From: Lithobates sylvaticus
Lineage: Eukaryota > Chordata > Amphibia > Anura > Ranidae
Length of the DNA stretch: 64,000 bases
NCBI GenBank assembly: GCA_028564925.1
Contig: CM053030.1
Coordinates: 402,999,397-403,063,396 of the forward strand
Direction: 5' to 3'
Shown piece by piece: positions 46,191-56,288 of this stretch. The position numbers were made by a program, and so were the translations under genes. Every line of letters starts with the position of its first letter. Position 1 is the stretch's first letter. The notes beneath the pieces were generated by a model that had not been told where the DNA came from, searched no databases, and saw nothing but the letters and a program-made list of their open reading frames with translations.

Positions 46191-47006
46191 ACCCCCTGAT
46201 CGCCCGGCGGGTGATATCAATTAGGTTTTAGGGTCAAATAAGGTCTGCGTCGCCCCAGGTTAGTGCCAGTACCGCAAACACCCACGCACAAAGCATACAC
46301 CTCCCTTAGTGGCACAGTATCTGAACAGATCAATATCTGATCTGATCAGATCTATACTAGCGTCCCAGCAGTTTAGGGTTCCAAAAAAAACCGCATTGTT
46401 AGCGGGATCAGCCCAGATACCTGCTAGCACCTGCGTTTTCCCCCTCCGCCCAGCCCAGCCCACCCAAGTGCAGTATCGATCGATCACTGTCACTTACAAA
46501 ACACTAAGCACACATAACTGCAGCGTTCGCAGAGTCAGGCCTGATCCCTGCGATCGCTAACAGTTTTTTTGTGGTAGCGTTTTGATTCAGTCGCTTCAGT
46601 CAGGAGCTTTTTTACCTGTGAATCTCAAAAAAATAAAAAAAAATAAAATAGTTGTCGTTTTATTGTTCTCTCTCTCACTCTATTCTCTCTCTATTGTTGC
46701 TCTTTTTTTACTCCATTCTATTCTGCAATGTTTTATTATGTTTTATCATGTTTTATCATGCTTGCTTTTCAGGTATGTAATTTTGTTTACTGTGTTTTAG
46801 TGTTAAGCATTTTTTTGTTTTCAGGTGCGCCATTCAGTTGCAGCGCGGATTTATTTATCTTGACAGCAACAGCGTTTGCTCCCACGATACATAAAGCCGC
46901 GACTCCAACGCTGTAGGAGGTGATTTCACCACCACAGTTAAAAAAAAGAGCATATATGCCGAAGCATGGGGGCAGCAGGGGGGGGGGAGGAGCGATTGGC
47001 TCCTAA

Positions 47007-47050
47007 TGCCACGTACATACGGTCGAAATTCCGACCGTGTGTACACGGCA
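47007..47050. mobile_element. 44-bp palindromic minimal MITE, TAA target
   Basis: It starts TGCCACGTACATACGGTCG and ends CCGTGTGTACACGGCA, the termini of the GTGTGTACGCGGCA family with almost nothing between. TAA flanks both sides (47004-47006, 47051-47053). Confidence 0.7.
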
Positions 47051-48259
47051 TAACTTTTGCGGGAGGATGCCCCCATGCATCGGCATATATAAATGGTGCA
47101 TGTATGCCCATCATTAGAAGTGGGTGGATGAAGGGAGGTATTCTAATGGTGGGCATACCCACCAATCAATCTCTTTTTTTCGTTCAGCCAAGAGGCTGCA
47201 TGAAAAAAAAAAGATTACAATATATGTCCAGTATGTTGCTGGACTTTGAATGGTTATACCAGAATGATGCCTGCAGGTTTAGGTATCATCTTGGTATCAT
47301 TCTTTTCAGCCAGTGATCGGCTTTCATGTAAAAGCAATTCTAGCGGGTAATTAGCCTCTAGACTGCTTTTACAAGCAGTGGGAGGGAATGTCCCCCCTCC
47401 CGGATATAAACCGCGCCATTGGGAAATTGGGAAAGCATTTTATCACACCAATCTTGGTGTGGTCAGATGCTTTGAGGGCAGAGGAAAGATCTAGGGTCTA
47501 ATAGACCCCAATTTTTTCAAAAAAAGAGTACCTGTCACTGCCTATTGCTATCATAGGGGATATTTACATTCCCTGAGATAACAATAAAAATCATAACAAA
47601 GAAAAAAAATGGAAGGAACAGTTTAAAAATAAAATAAAAAAGCTAAATAAATAAAAAAAAAAACAAAAAAAAAAAAAAAAAAAAAGCACCCCTGCCCCCC
47701 CTTCTCTTGCGCAAAGGCGTACACAAGCGTTGGTCTGGCGTCATATGTAAACAGCAATTGCACCATGCATGTGAGGTATCACCGCGAAGGTCAGATCGAG
47801 GGCAGTAATTTTAGCAGTAGACCTCCTCCGTGAATCTAATGTGGTATCATGTAAAGGCTTTTAAAGGCTTTTAAAAATGTATGTAGTTTGTCGCCACTGC
47901 GTGTTTGTGCGCAATTTTAAAGCATGTCGTGTTTGGTATCCATGTACTCGGCCTAAGATCATATTTTTTATTTCATCAAAAATTTGAGCAATATAGTGTG
48001 TTTTAGTGCATTAAAATAAAAAAAAGTGTATTTTTTCCACAAAAAATGCGTTTGAAAAATCGCTGCGCAAATACTGTGTGGAAAAAAAAAATGCAACACC
48101 CACCATTTTAATCTGTAGGGCCTTTGCTTTAACATTATATATAGTGTTTGGGGGTTCAACGTAATTTTCTTGCAAAAAAAAAATATGTTTCATGTAAACA
48201 AAAAGTGTCAGAAAGGGCTTTGTCTACAAGTGGTTAGAAGAGTGGGTGACGTGTGACAT

Positions 48260-49380
48260 AGGCTTCTAAATGTTGTGCATAAAATGCCAGGACAGTTCAA
48301 ACCCCCCCCAAATGACCCCATTTTGGAAAGTAGACACCCCAAGCTATTTGATGAGAGCAATGTTGAGCCCATTAAATATTTTTTTTTTTTGTCCCAAGAG
48401 ATTGAATAATGAAAAAAAAAAAATATATATATTTTTTTTTACAAAAAGTTGTCACTAAATGATATATTGCTCAAACATGTCATGGGCATATGTGGAAATA
48501 CACCCCAAAATACATTCTGTTGCTTCTCCTGAGTACGGGGATACCACATGTGTGGGACTTTTTGGGAGCCTAGCTGCGTACGGAACCCCAAAAACCAATC
48601 ACCGCCTTCAGGCTTTCTAAGGGTGTAATTTTTTTATTTCACTTCTCACTGCCAATCACAGTTTCGGAGGCCATGGAATGCCCAGATGGCATAAAACCCC
48701 CCAAAATGACCCCATTTTGGAAAGTAGACACCCCAAGCTATTTGCTGAGAGGTATTGTGAGTATTTTGCAGATGTCGCTTTTTGTCACAAAGTTTTGAAA
48801 ATTGAAAAAAGAAAAAAAAAAAATTTTTTTTCTTTACTTTCTTCATTTTCAAAAACAAATGAGAGCTGTAAAATACTCACCATGCCTCTCAACAAATAGC
48901 TTGGGGTGTCTACTTTCCAAAATGGGGTCATTTGGGGGGGTTTTGTGCTATTTTGGCATTTTATGGCCTTCGAAACGGTGATAGGTAGTGAGGAGTGAAA
49001 TCAAAAATTTGCACCCTTAGAAATCCTGAAGGCGGTGCTTGGGTTTCGGGGCCCCGTACGCGGCTAGGCTCCCAAAAAGTCCCACACATGTGGTATCCCC
49101 ATACTCAGGAGAAGCAGCAAAATGTATTTTGGGGTGCAATTCCACATATAACTATGGCATGTGTGAGCAATATATCATTTAGTGACAACTTTTTGAAAAA
49201 AAAAAAAATCTTTTTTATTTTTGTCTTTATTCAATCACTTGGGACTAAAAAAAAAAATATTCAATGGGCTCAACATGCCTCTCAGCAAATAGCTTGGGGT
49301 GTCTACTTTCCAAAATGGGGTCATTTGGGGGGGTTTTGTACTTCTCTGCCATTTTAGCACCTCAAGAAATGAGATAGGCA
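48260..49380. repeat. 1.1-kb near-palindrome
   Basis: The left arm (about 48260-48800) and right arm (about 48840-49380) are inverted copies centred near 48820. Each arm carries GAAAGTAGACACCCCAAGC twice (48316 and 48709 areas; complements near 48896 and 49287), plus CCCACACATGTGGTATCCCC and its inverse. The arms have diverged in A/T-run lengths. Confidence 0.88.
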
Positions 49381-49823
49381 GTCATAAATTAAAAGCGGTG
49401 TAAATTCCAGAAAATGTACTCTAGTTTGTAGACGCTATAACTTTTGCGCAAACCAATAAATATACGCTTATTGGCATTTTTTTTACTAAAGACATGTGGC
49501 TGAATACATTTTGGCCCAAATGTTTGACTAAAATTGAGTTTATTAGATTTTTTTTATAACAAAAAGTAGAAAATCTCTTTTTTTTTTCAAAATTTTCGCT
49601 CTTTTTTTTTTTTTTTTCCGTTTATATCTCAAAAAATAAAAATCACAGAGGCAATCAAATACCATCAAAAGAAAGCTCTATTTGTGGGAAGAAAAGGACG
49701 CAAATTTCGTTTGGTTACAAAATTGCATGACCGCGCAATTACCAGTTAAAGTAGTGCAGTGCGAAATTGAAAAAAGACCTCTGGTCCTTTGGCTGCCAAA
49801 TGGTCCGGGGCTGAAGTGGTTAA

Positions 49824-49961
49824 ATAAACATGAAATTTCAAAGTTTCTGTGGAGCAGGTAAGTGAGAGATAAGCACATTGGGATGGCTGGGCCAGAAATA
49901 ACAATAGAAAAAGCTTCAACTTATTATGAAAAGTGAAATTCTGCCCAAAATGGTGAACTTA
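49824..49961. other. Short spacer between two elements
   Basis: Nothing recognised. Confidence 0.4.
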
Positions 49962-50322
49962 TGCCGCGTACACATGAGCTTGGCTTGCATACACGCGGTC
50001 ACACAAAAGTTCGCTGAACTTTCGACCACCAAGAACTCGGTGACGTACAATACTACGACGAGCCGAGAAAAATTTAAGTTCAATGCTTCCGAGCATGCGT
50101 CGAATTGTTTCCAAGCATGCGTAGGAATTTTGCCCATCTGAATTGATACAGACGATCGGAATTTCCGATCTGAACTTTTTCTGACCGAAAAACAAAGGAC
50201 CTGCTCTCAATCTTTTACTGGCGGAAATTCCGCCAGCAAAAGGCCGATGGAGCATACACACGGTCGGAATTTCAGACTAAAAGCTCTCATCTGACTTTTG
50301 CTGGCGGAAAATCCGATCGTGT
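49962..50322. mobile_element. Harbinger-type MITE, TGCCGCGTACACA end
   Basis: It starts TGCCGCGTACACA directly after TTA (49959-49961). The interior has inverted pairs such as GGCGGAAATTCCGCC and GAGCATGCGT. The right end stops at CCGATCGTGT without the usual GTACGCGGCA, so it is right-truncated by a few bases. Confidence 0.65.
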
Positions 50323-50329
50323 AACACTA

Positions 50330-50513
50330 CCCTCTCCCCAGTTTAACAGTACTGATGTTGAAAAATTGTCCCTGTTACTCCCTAAGACAAGAAATATGTT
50401 ACTGGTCAGATCACCAAAAGTAAAGCAAAAAAAAAAAACATACAAAAAGAAAACGAATTCAGCCATCACATTTTGTTAAACTGCAATATATTTTTTGTTT
50501 TGGTGTTTAATAC
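50330..50513. mobile_element. Partial copy of the ACCCAAAA TTAA MITE
   Basis: Shares CTGGTCAGATCACCAAAAGT, GAAAACGAATTCAGCCATCA and TTTTTTGTTTTGGTGTTTAA with the right half of 21836-22298. Confidence 0.6.
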
Positions 50514-51506
50514 CACTTTAAACCCTCAGATTTGCAACATTCACATTTACATAAATCAATGAGGTTGAAAGTGCTCTACAAAGACAGTTATTGTGTAGGA
50601 TTTCATACAAGACATGTTCCTTAAAAGTACATTCTTTGGTAAAATACAGTAACAGAGGAAGTTCAATAACCGTGACTAATGGTATTCTTCACACCAGCAA
50701 AATCATACAATTTTAAATGTAGAAGGGGGTGCAGTAATGGATTTCACCAATGGAAGAAGTAATCGCAGATTGTCATATCCTCTGTTGCAAGAAAAGCATA
50801 CTCTTGGGTCTTAGCAGTACAGGTTATGTGATTTACAAAGGAACATTAATGGCAGAAATAAGACAATGGGTATGAAAGGTGTTATCATGATGTGTGAGCT
50901 ACTCATTGGCCTTGATGACAACTCTAACTAATCAGAAGACATCAGTGCTAAAACATGATCATCTCTTGAAAGCTTTTCATCTGCCAACATAATAAAGACA
51001 GAAAAGCCAGGGCAGCATGTAACAATTATCTCCTACCTTTGACATTTGATCTTATAAACGTTTGTACATTTAAAGGCTAACGCCAATATGTGAGCTTCTA
51101 CTAAAAATATTAGATAAAACACACAAACAGCATGTAAAACTGTATGTGACTAATTACAATCCCCAGAAAAACCACAACCTTGAGTCATATTTAAGCAAAG
51201 TGCGTGGTTGTCTTGCTGTATTGGCTCTTGCACTATGCAGTTTTGGTAAGAAAATGTTCTGGCAGGTGTTCTGAAGGATGGGCTCACAGCAGCCATGGGA
51301 CATTTTGGCGTGATGCAGGTTGCACTTTTTTTACTGTGCGTTTTGCAGCCATTGTCAGTGTGTTAGGGGGAGCTGACAATTCTGCGTAGGCAGAGATATT
51401 GTTTGTCTTTTTTTAAATAATGAAGTCTTTTTTTAAATTTTGACCTTGGTACATGTTCCTATGGCAGTGACCAGCTTCCCATTCATTTTGTTTGACAATA
51501 GCTTTC
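50514..51506. other. Non-coding stretch, nothing recognised
   Basis: About 1 kb with no repeat ends or protein-like frame; possibly single-copy sequence. Confidence 0.4.
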
Positions 51507-51509
51507 TTA

Positions 51510-51818
51510 TGCCGGTCATACACGGAGTGCATTTCTTCCGCTCGATTCCCCCATCAACACAGACAGTGTTGATGTGGGAATCCCTCCTTCCGGACTATTG
51601 TCTCCCCCCGGTGAGGGGGCAGGGGAAGCCTTTCCGGCTGGGAGAAGACAGTGATTATCGCTAGCAGCTATAGCAGCCGCTTGCGATTATTGTAAGTGAA
51701 TCCGGCAGGCTGGTTGTACCCAAGTTGATTGATACATTTAGCCTGCCCCCTGATGGTTCCAGTCTTGGCCAGTTCCGGCTGAACCAACCGAGATTCGAAC
51801 AATGTATGGCCAGCCTCA
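51510..51818. mobile_element. Harbinger-type MITE, GGCCATA family
   Basis: A 309-bp element flanked by TTA on both sides (51507-51509, 51819-51821). It starts TGCCGGTCATACACGG and ends TGTATGGCCAGCCTCA. The interior has the ATCAACACAGACAGTGTTGA palindrome. Same family as 20116 and 20471. Confidence 0.8.
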
Positions 51819-52346
51819 TTATCCCTAAAAATGGAAATAATTGAAAAATTTTTCCCCCCCCCCCCCCCCATTTCAATGAGGCTTGGCACAAAGTTCACAA
51901 ATAAGGATAAGCTTCGGGTTCAGGTCGACCATATAAATTTAACTCAAACCCACGTCAATCGTGATTCGAAAGTATCGCACACTAATGTGGCATTTGTATT
52001 CTAGCAACCAGTTACAAGCAATGCACTTCCTGGCCTTTGAACTGCAATTGGGTGGCCTAAAAGGGCCAGTCATGAAGATTTTCTTATGTGCCAGCCCCCT
52101 CCTTTTAAAAGGCAGGGTTTCCAGAAGCTTTTGGTCACTGTGACAGACATGGGGAAGTTAGGGAAACTTAACAGACTGCAGGTGAAGCAAGGTGCTCATG
52201 CGCTTGGTCTGATTGCTAACAATGTCTTTCAGTATTTACACTCAGACACATTAATAGAGTGTAGTACGGTGCTACAGAGAGTTTGGAGTGTTTCCAGGGA
52301 GAGTTAAATGCTGTCATCACTGCTGAAAATTTTCATATTTACATGT

Positions 52347-52347
<1 letters not shown>

Positions 52348-52389
<42 letters not shown>
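52348..52389. repeat. Poly-C run, 42 bases
   Basis: An uninterrupted C homopolymer inside the hAT relative. The opposite strand is poly-G and could form quadruplex-like structure. Confidence 0.95.
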
Positions 52390-52627
52390 AGGAATCATAA
52401 AGTCTGGCACAGACAGATTTTGCGAATGTGTTTCTCATGTATCTGTCTAGAGATTGTACTTGAATTTGGTACATGCTGCGTCAGACCCAAATGAGTTTCA
52501 TCTATATTGCCAAGGTGCAACAGTTCCTTTACCTGAAATTTCATTTTGCTTTGGTACTCTTCTAAACACGGGAAAACTGCACCACTTTACAGGCATACTA
52601 TAGACACCCACCTGGCATGATATTTAA

Positions 52628-53888
52628 CCACTTCCCGCCCGGTCAATAGCAGATTGACGTCCGGGAAGTGGTTCTGTTATCCTGACTGGGCGTCATATGA
52701 CGTACTCAGGATAACATGCCGCCCCGCGCCCGTGGGGGCGTGCATCGCTGCGATCGGTGGAGGGGTGTGTCAGTCTGACACACTGCTCCACCAACCTCGG
52801 TAAAGAGCCTCCAGGGGAGGCTCTTTACCACGTGATCAGCCGTGTCCAATTAGCCGTGATCAGCTGTGATCAGTGTCCAATCGCGGCTGATCACGATGTA
52901 AACAGGAAAAGCCATTGATCAGCTTTTCCTCACTCGCGTCTGACAGACGCGAGTAGAGGAGAGCCAACCGGCGGCTCTCCTGACAGGGGGATCTGCGCTG
53001 ATTGTTTATCAGCGCAGCCCCCCCTCGGATGCCCACACTGGACCACCAGGGAAGCCCCCAGGACCACCAGGAAAGTGGGCAACATGTGGATGGCCAGGTA
53101 TGTACCCCATGGCCATCCACATGTACAAATGAATGCCCAATCTGTGCCATTCAGTGCCCACAAATGGGCACTGACCGGCACCATCATGAAACAAATTAAA
53201 TCAGCAATGCCACCCATCAGTGTCCAACAGTGCCACCATCAGTGCCCATCCATGCCCATCAGTGCCCACCTATCAGTGCCCATCTGTGCCACCTATCAGT
53301 GCCACCCATAAGTACCCATCAGTGCCACCCATAAGTACCCATCAGTGCCTCTTATGAGTGCCCATCAGTGCCGCCTATGAGTGCCCATCAGTGCCACCTA
53401 TGAGTGCTCATCAGTGCCGCATACCAGTGCCACCTATAAGTGCCCATCAGTGCCACTTATCAGTGCCCATCAGTGCTGCCTATCAGTGCCCATCATCAGT
53501 GCCCGTCAGTGCCACCTCATCAGTAGCAACTCATTGGTGCCACCTCATCAGTGCCCATCAGTGTCGCCTTATCAGTGCCCGTCAGTGCAGCCATATCAGT
53601 GCCCGTCATTGAAGAAGAAAACTTACTTATTTACAAAAAAATGTAAAAGAAACAAAGAAAAACTTTTTCCAAATTTTCGGTCTTTTTTTATTTGTTGCAC
53701 AAAAAATTAAAATCGCAGAGGTGATCAATTACCACCAAAAGAAATCTTTATTTGTGGGAAAAAAATGATAAAAAATTTGTTTGGGTATAGTGTTGTATGA
53801 CCGTGCAATTGTCATTCAAAGTGCGACAGGCTGAAAGCTGAAAATTGGCTTGGGCAGGAAGGTGTCTAAGTGCCTGGTATTGAAGTGG
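52628..53888. mobile_element. piggyBac-like MITE inside the hAT relative
   Basis: TTAA at 52624-52627 and 53889-53892. The ends read CCACTTCCCGCCCGG and, from the right, CCACTTCAATACCAGGC. The hAT sequence reads continuously once it is removed. The interior has CGTCATATGACG, a GAGCCTCCAGGGGAGGCTC hairpin, a tandem array, and the AT-rich right part common to the family. No transposase. Confidence 0.85.
53203..53612. repeat. Minisatellite of CAGTGCC words
   Basis: CAGTGCCCATCAGTGCCACC and variants repeat every 11-12 or 23-24 bases. Long open frames across it come from the repeat and are not genes. Confidence 0.9.
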
Positions 53889-54210
53889 TTAAAGGAATAT
53901 TTCATTTTTATTGTTTCACTTTAAGCATTATTAAAATCACTGCTCCCGAAAAATTTTGCATTTTGCATTGATAAATGTCCCCTGGGGCAGGACCTAGGTC
54001 CCCAAACACTTTTTATGGCAATGAATTGCATATAAGTCTTTAGAATGAGCACTTTTGTTTTTTCATGTTAATGTCCTATAGACTTTAACAGTGTTCAGCG
54101 GCTTTCGAATTTGCCGCGAACAACGCATAATGTTTGCTGTTCGGCAAACAGGCGAACACCCGATGTTCGAATCGAACATACGTTCGACTCAAACATCGGG
54201 CTCATCCCTA

Positions 54211-55531
54211 TTTATCACTTTATTCATGAATGTTTTACATGTAAAATACAGGCATGTAACAGTATTCCCTCCCTATTCCCTCCCTATCAGGGAGGATAAA
54301 CTTGATATTTAAATATAGTCTGAGTGTCTGAAAGTCATTGGCATTAGTATTTCCCTTTCGATGTGTGTGTGCTAGATGGGCAGCAATATGGACACCCAAG
54401 GACATCTTATTGGCCCTTATGCCAGGCTGATACCCCCTTACCTCTTTTCAGGACCTTGCACTGTTTTGCCATTTCCCATCTGGCCTTTTTCCGATCTGAG
54501 GGCTGGAGCAATTCCTTCGGCTCTTTTCATATCAGGCCGCAACTTCCAAGATGGCGCCAACGGACTCACGCGCATGCACTGTGACGTCGGTTTGGGTGCC
54601 ATCTTGTGCATGCGCAGTGGGTATAATCGGCGCCCACGCCCCCATATGCGCCACTGTACGCCTGGAGGTGGGGGATATAAATAGGCCCCTGGAGAGCACT
54701 TGTTGTTGTGACACTGGTGCAAGAGAACTCATACTATGCAGGAGACACTAAGGTAAAAGATGTGTTAATGTAGAGGTACTTCTTGCACCTTCATTGTGGA
54801 TTAGCTTTATATGTAAGCTTATTATATTGGTCTTTGTTGAATTCACAGGAGGTGATATGATCACCTTTTATGCCCTGCCTTGTCTGATGAATAATCCTAT
54901 TGGCCTGCTACCAGAGTACTGAATGGTATTGAATGGTTGCATCCAGGCGCTCTACTAACGGCCTGATTTCCCAGTTGAGGGCAGATATATAATAATCCAC
55001 TTTTCTTTTTAAAGGCATACTAACCTAGAAATGTATATATGACCTGATTACAAAAGCCTGATTATCTAGTCACTAGAATACTACCCCAATGTCCCTTCTC
55101 AGGTATTGTCTCCATTGGTCCGTATACCCCCCTGTGGTTGCTGATATCTTACTCTAAACACCATCCTATGAAGTCCAGTGTCTCCATCAGGGTATTACAT
55201 TTAGATATAGATGATGATTCTATTTCCCTGAGGACCTATTAATGTAAGCTATGTAATGTTGTACCTGTTGTACCTGTAGTTAATGTGTAATAATTAATTG
55301 TAAATGCTTTTGTAGTTTACATGTGCAGCATCCATATACGTTTATCTCCTGAAGAAGCTATTTGTATAGCAAAACATGTTGAGTCAACTGTATTTACTGC
55401 CAAAATACATGTAAAAAAAACATCCTTTTAAAATGTTTTTACAATTTTGTACCAATAAAGCTGAATAATTTTGCATAATTCATGTTTTTTGTTTATTGCA
55501 TCAGTCTAAAGCCCCATTTCTTTTCCTACTC
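54211..55531 (+). repeat. TATA-bearing interspersed repeat with AATAAA tail
   Basis: A CpG-rich zone with CGCATGCACTGTGACGTC leads to GGGGATATAAATAGGCCCC (about 54670-54688), which looks like a core promoter. About 700 bp on are the motif CCTGAAGAAGCTAT with a small hairpin (55348-55372) and ACCAATAAAGC (55450-55460). This layout suggests an unclassified retroposed element with promoter and poly(A) signal. A second tail of similar plan lies at 61370-61660. No protein is encoded. Confidence 0.4.
55527..55531. repeat. Gypsy target-site duplication, left copy
   Basis: TACTC, repeated at 61365-61369. Confidence 0.85.
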
Positions 55532-56275
55532 TGTCAGGGCTTCCGTCCGCTGCGCACGCTAGTGCGCAGGCGCACGGGTTCAGCTTCCCGGCTCATAGCC
55601 AGTGACAGGGAGAAGATGCGGCGGCGCGTGCGCACTCGTGTTCCCGCCAAGCGGCGCGCGCGCATGCGCAGTAGCGCGGCATCACCTCATGTGACCTCAA
55701 CGGCCCTATAAAAGGAGGGCCTCTGTGCCCAGACAGACGCTGGTTCGTCTGACAAGCTGCTTCCTGTTTGTATCCTGTACTTGACCCTTGAAGATTGTCT
55801 TACCTGTTGCCAAACCCGGATCGTCCTGACTACTCTGCCTTCTCCTGACCTTGACCTTTGGATTGCCTACTTGGATTTGCTACCTTCTCCTGCCCTGGAC
55901 CTTTGGCCTGTACCTTGGACCCTCTTCTGAATCTGCCAGTGTTTGATCCCTAGCCTGCCTTGGACTCTCCTGCTCAAGGATACCTTTGCACCTAATCTAC
56001 CAGTGTTTGACCCTCGGCCTGCATTTACCTAACCTGCCTGTGTTTGATCCCCAGTCTGTTTTGCTGTGTCTCAACTAGGAATTCGTGGACGTACTAACCT
56101 GCTCCAGTCTACCCTTCTCTACAACATCAGGAGCCCACGCCTGGTCACCATCCCACCGGTGGCTTGTGCCTCTTGGTGCCAACCGTCCCTGTGTCACCTT
56201 CAGGGCAGTGGGCGCCGAGTCGCAAGGGTAACCGCTCTCGGCATCTTGGCCTCGGTGAGTACCTAGTTCATGACA
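55532..56275 (+). repeat. 5' LTR
   Basis: 744 bp, TGTCAGGGC...CATGACA. U3 is CpG-rich with GCGCACG and GCGCATGCGC blocks. A TATA box lies at 55707. R/U5 is pyrimidine-rich with three CAGTGTTTGAYCC or CTGTGTTTGATCC words. Confidence 0.95.
55707..55713 (+). promoter_or_regulatory. TATA box of the 5' LTR
   Basis: CCCTATAAAAGGAGGGCC; the expected RNA start is about 55735-55740. The same box lies at 60796 in the 3' LTR. Confidence 0.8.
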
Positions 56276-56288
56276 GTACGAACCAGCC
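56276..56288 (+). other. Priming site, self-primed type
   Basis: The bases after the LTR are GTACGAACCAGCC. Positions 56278-56287 are the exact complement of GCTGGTTCGT at 55739-55748, which lies about 32 bases after the TATA box, where the RNA should begin. This is the layout known for Tf1-group elements, which prime from their own 5' end. The gag ATG follows at 56289. Confidence 0.7.

Larger units (their letters stand above)
44728..49819. mobile_element. Large TTAA-flanked piggyBac-like element, 5.1 kb
   Basis: TTAA at 44724-44727 and 49820-49823 brackets 5092 bp. The ends read CCACTTCCCGACCG and, from the right, CCACTTCAGCCCCGG, as in the shorter CCACTTC-ended MITEs. It has no frame resembling a piggyBac transposase; the longest frames are short and low in complexity. 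Internal parts: GC-rich left arm with palindromes, 351-bp tandem units, a nested 44-bp MITE, AT-rich middle, and a 1.1-kb near-palindrome close to the right end. The right 400 bp match the right ends of the small MITEs. Confidence 0.8.
51902..54210. mobile_element. hAT relative of the 29749 element, interrupted
   Basis: The right end GGGCTCATCCCTA with its hairpin (CCCGATGTTCGAATCGAAC) and the preceding 300 bp match, in inverse orientation, the left 300 bp of the whole hAT (shared CCCCTGGGGCAGGACC, TCTAAACACGGGAAA). A TTAA MITE at 52628 splits the match. TAAGGATAAGCTTCGGG at 51902 may be the other terminus. The flanking 8-mers do not agree well, so the left border is uncertain. No transposase is present; it is a deleted or non-autonomous relative. 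Confidence 0.65.

Noticed and set aside
53075-53710. Open frames rich in SAHQCHLSVP
   Set aside because: Translation of CAGTGCC tandem repeats inside a MITE; no gene.
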